This document shows, one piece after another, positions 5,633-6,905 of a stretch of 6,905 nt of DNA (positions are counted from its first letter, which is position 1; each line of letters starts with the position of its first letter). The notes under the pieces are model-generated. The model was not told the DNA's origin. It was given only the letters and a program-made list of their open reading frames with translations, and did not search any database. Location of the stretch: assembly GCA_030620915.1 (NCBI GenBank), contig JAUXIR010000076.1, forward strand, positions 1 through 6,905, read 5' to 3'. Origin of the DNA: Geopsychrobacter sp. (lineage in GTDB: Bacteria; Desulfobacterota; Desulfuromonadia; Desulfuromonadales; Geopsychrobacteraceae). The position numbers were made by a program, and so were the translations under genes.

Positions 5633-6459
5633 AATTCTCCAACGAACTCTTGAAGACCCTGCCGGTCCTACTCGGCAGCCTACTGCTGCCCTCGCCGGTC
5701 TGCGCGGCGCTGGAGCACATGTTCCTCTATTTTCCAGATGCGGCAATGGTCATGACCCCTGCCAGCATGGGTCTGGAATTTGAGGATGTCAGCTTCCGCG
5801 CCAGCGACGGCACCCGCTTGCACGGCTGGTATCTACCGGGCGAAAAAGGCCAGCCGCTGGTGCTCTTCTGCCACGGCAACGCCGGCAACATCTCCCACCG
5901 GGTAGACAACCTGCGCCTGCTGCGCAAACTGGGGCTTGCGGTCTTTATCTTCGATTATCGCGGCTACGGCCAGAGCGAGGGCAGGGCGACTGAAACGGGG
6001 ACCTACGACGACATGCGCGGGGCGCTGAACTGGCTGCAGGAAAAAGGCTGGACACCGGAAAAAATGATATACTTCGGCCGCTCACTCGGTGCCGGGGTTG
6101 CCTTGCAGTTGGCGCTGGAATCTCCCCCGGCCGGGCTGGTGCTGGAATCGCCCTTCACCTCGATCGAGGCGATCGGCAAACACCACTATCCGTTGCTCTG
6201 GATGTTGGCCGGCTGGGCGTTGGATGCCCGTTACGCCAACATCGCCAAGATCGACCAACTCAAAGCCCCACTCCTGATCTTCCACGGCGAGCAAGACAAA
6301 ATCATCCCCCAACAGATGGGCAGAGAACTGTTCGAGCGGGCGCCGCAGCCGAAGCAGTTCTATGCCATCCCGCAGGCCGGGCATAACGACAGCTACGATG
6401 CTGGTGGTGAAAAATACTGGCAAAAATGGCGGGATTTTGTGCAAAAAATTGCCATATAA
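5629..6459 (+). CDS. Alpha/beta hydrolase with N-terminal signal peptide
   Basis: A 276-residue serine hydrolase of the BEM46/ABHD13-like type. Residues 1-26 look like a Sec signal peptide (MKFSNELLKTLPVLLGSLLL, then PSPVCA), with likely cleavage after VCA. The cysteine is not in a good lipobox, so a lipoprotein is less likely. The oxyanion motif HGN is at 82-84, the nucleophile elbow GRSLGAG has S152, the acid is D223 in GEQDKIIP, and the base is H252 in AGHND, so the triad is complete. The same frame is open further upstream, but that part is the ABC gene in another frame. The start is the ATG that overlaps the ABC stop codon (ATGA), so translation is probably coupled. It likely acts outside the cytoplasm as an esterase, lipase or acyl hydrolase; the substrate is unknown. 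Pairing with the exporter suggests, but does not show, a shared substrate. Confidence 0.93.
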   Translation: MKFSNELLKTLPVLLGSLLLPSPVCAALEHMFLYFPDAAMVMTPASMGLEFEDVSFRASDGTRLHGWYLPGEKGQPLVLFCHGNAGNISHRVDNLRLLRKLGLAVFIFDYRGYGQSEGRATETGTYDDMRGALNWLQEKGWTPEKMIYFGRSLGAGVALQLALESPPAGLVLESPFTSIEAIGKHHYPLLWMLAGWALDARYANIAKIDQLKAPLLIFHGEQDKIIPQQMGRELFERAPQPKQFYAIPQAGHNDSYDAGGEKYWQKWRDFVQKIAI

Positions 6460-6643
6460 TTCAGCGGTCGTGAACCCGATTTTACGCTTTGGTGCTATCC
6501 GCCGAAGCTGGATAGCACAATTTACAAGATCAGTTCTTCATGGTAGATTGGTCCTGTTTAATGTGGCTGGCCATGAAAAAAATATCTCCTGTTTATTGTG
6601 AAAATCCTAAGATAGCAATGCGCTGCATGATTCGGAGTTGCTG
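6460..6643. other. Intergenic region between the hydrolase and the sensor gene
   Basis: Apart from the hairpin at 6492-6518, this 184-bp stretch holds no supported gene. It is AT-rich and probably contains the promoter of the downstream sensor gene, but no -35/-10 pair is convincing. GGAG at 6634-6637 is the ribosome binding site for the ATG at 6644. Confidence 0.5.
6492..6518 (+). terminator. Candidate terminator hairpin after the ABC exporter/hydrolase unit
   Basis: GTGCTATCC (6492-6500) and GGATAGCAC (6510-6518) form a perfect 9-bp stem with a 9-nt loop, starting 33 nt after the hydrolase stop. Only AATTT follows, so the T tract is poor. It may still act as a terminator or as a 3'-end stabiliser. 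Confidence 0.55.
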
Positions 6644-6905
6644 ATGAAGAACATAAAAATCGTTGAGATTCTGGTATTTATTGCCTGCCTTTCGGTCCTC
6701 GCCTTGCCGGTATTGAATGTCCTGATCGTCGAACCGACCTTCACGAAATTCCTCAAACGCGGCGCAGAAAAAGAACTGGTCAGGGCTGCGTCCAAAATGA
6801 CAGCCCTGATTGGGTCCCAAGAGGATCTTGCCGCCACCACCAGCTTCTCGAAAAATTTCCAGCATAAAATCGAGGAGCATCAAGCACTCCTGAATTTGAC
6901 CAAGA
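6644..6905 (+). CDS. Membrane-anchored sensor protein, N-terminal part only (runs off the window)
   Basis: An ATG with GGAG 6 nt upstream opens a frame that stays open to the window edge, giving 87 codons. The product begins MKNIKIVEI, then has one hydrophobic helix at about 8-29 (ILVFIACLSVLALPVLNVLI). It continues with EPTFTKFLKRGAEKELVRAASKM, a hydrophilic helical stretch. This pattern, a short cytoplasmic head, one membrane helix and then a P-[ST]-F-x2-[FL] periplasmic helix, resembles the N terminus of deltaproteobacterial sensor kinases and GGDEF proteins. The output domain lies outside the window, so the class is not determined. The antisense frames here look like shadows. Confidence 0.75.
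   Translation, partial: MKNIKIVEILVFIACLSVLALPVLNVLIVEPTFTKFLKRGAEKELVRAASKMTALIGSQEDLAATTSFSKNFQHKIEEHQALLNLTK

Noticed and set aside
6455..6460. Perfect TATAAT at the end of the hydrolase gene
   Set aside because: No -35-like hexamer lies at 16-18 nt upstream, and it overlaps the stop codon. A chance match in AT-rich sequence is likely.

Overview
The window reads as bacterial chromosome from a moderately GC-rich Gram-negative, most plausibly a deltaproteobacterium sensu lato (Desulfobacterota/Desulfuromonadota type). That placement is inferred from gene style: a Cache-HAMP histidine kinase, a membrane sensor with the N-terminal architecture common in that group, and an ArsC-family protein encoded with an in-frame UGA. 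No rRNA, tRNA, CRISPR array, insertion sequence or phage gene was seen.

Layout. 1-231: leader with no supported gene. 232-2211 (+): membrane sensor histidine kinase with two Cache-like periplasmic modules, followed by a hairpin terminator at 2273-2307. 2335-2670 (-): a small gene that ordinary gene calling breaks, read here as an ArsC/Spx-family thioredoxin-fold selenoprotein. It has a strong ribosome binding site, an in-frame UGA at the first redox position of a UxxC motif, a candidate bacterial SECIS hairpin just after it, and, unexpectedly, an in-frame UAG eight codons after the UGA, inside the SECIS loop. A perfect 13-bp hairpin lies immediately upstream of its ribosome binding site. 2814-3669 (-): a two-gene unit, DUF309 protein then small cupin, overlapping by 8 nt. 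3791-6459 (+): a two-gene unit, type-1 ABC exporter (fused permease and ATPase) then a probably exported alpha/beta hydrolase, overlapping by 4 nt (ATGA). 6644-6905 (+): 5' end of a membrane-anchored sensor protein that runs off the window.

How they fit together. The two minus-strand units may be transcribed in series, with the DUF309/cupin pair upstream of the selenoprotein, or separately. The DUF309 gene and the ABC exporter gene diverge from a 121-bp intergenic region. The kinase and the selenoprotein gene converge on the terminator region. No response regulator is visible next to the kinase.

The most interesting locus is 2335-2720. Protein similarity continues in one frame across both the UGA and the UAG. 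This implies a Sec-containing protein whose amber codon is either a recent nonsense mutation, a sequencing error, or a recoded (pyrrolysine or suppressed) codon. These cannot be separated from this sequence alone.
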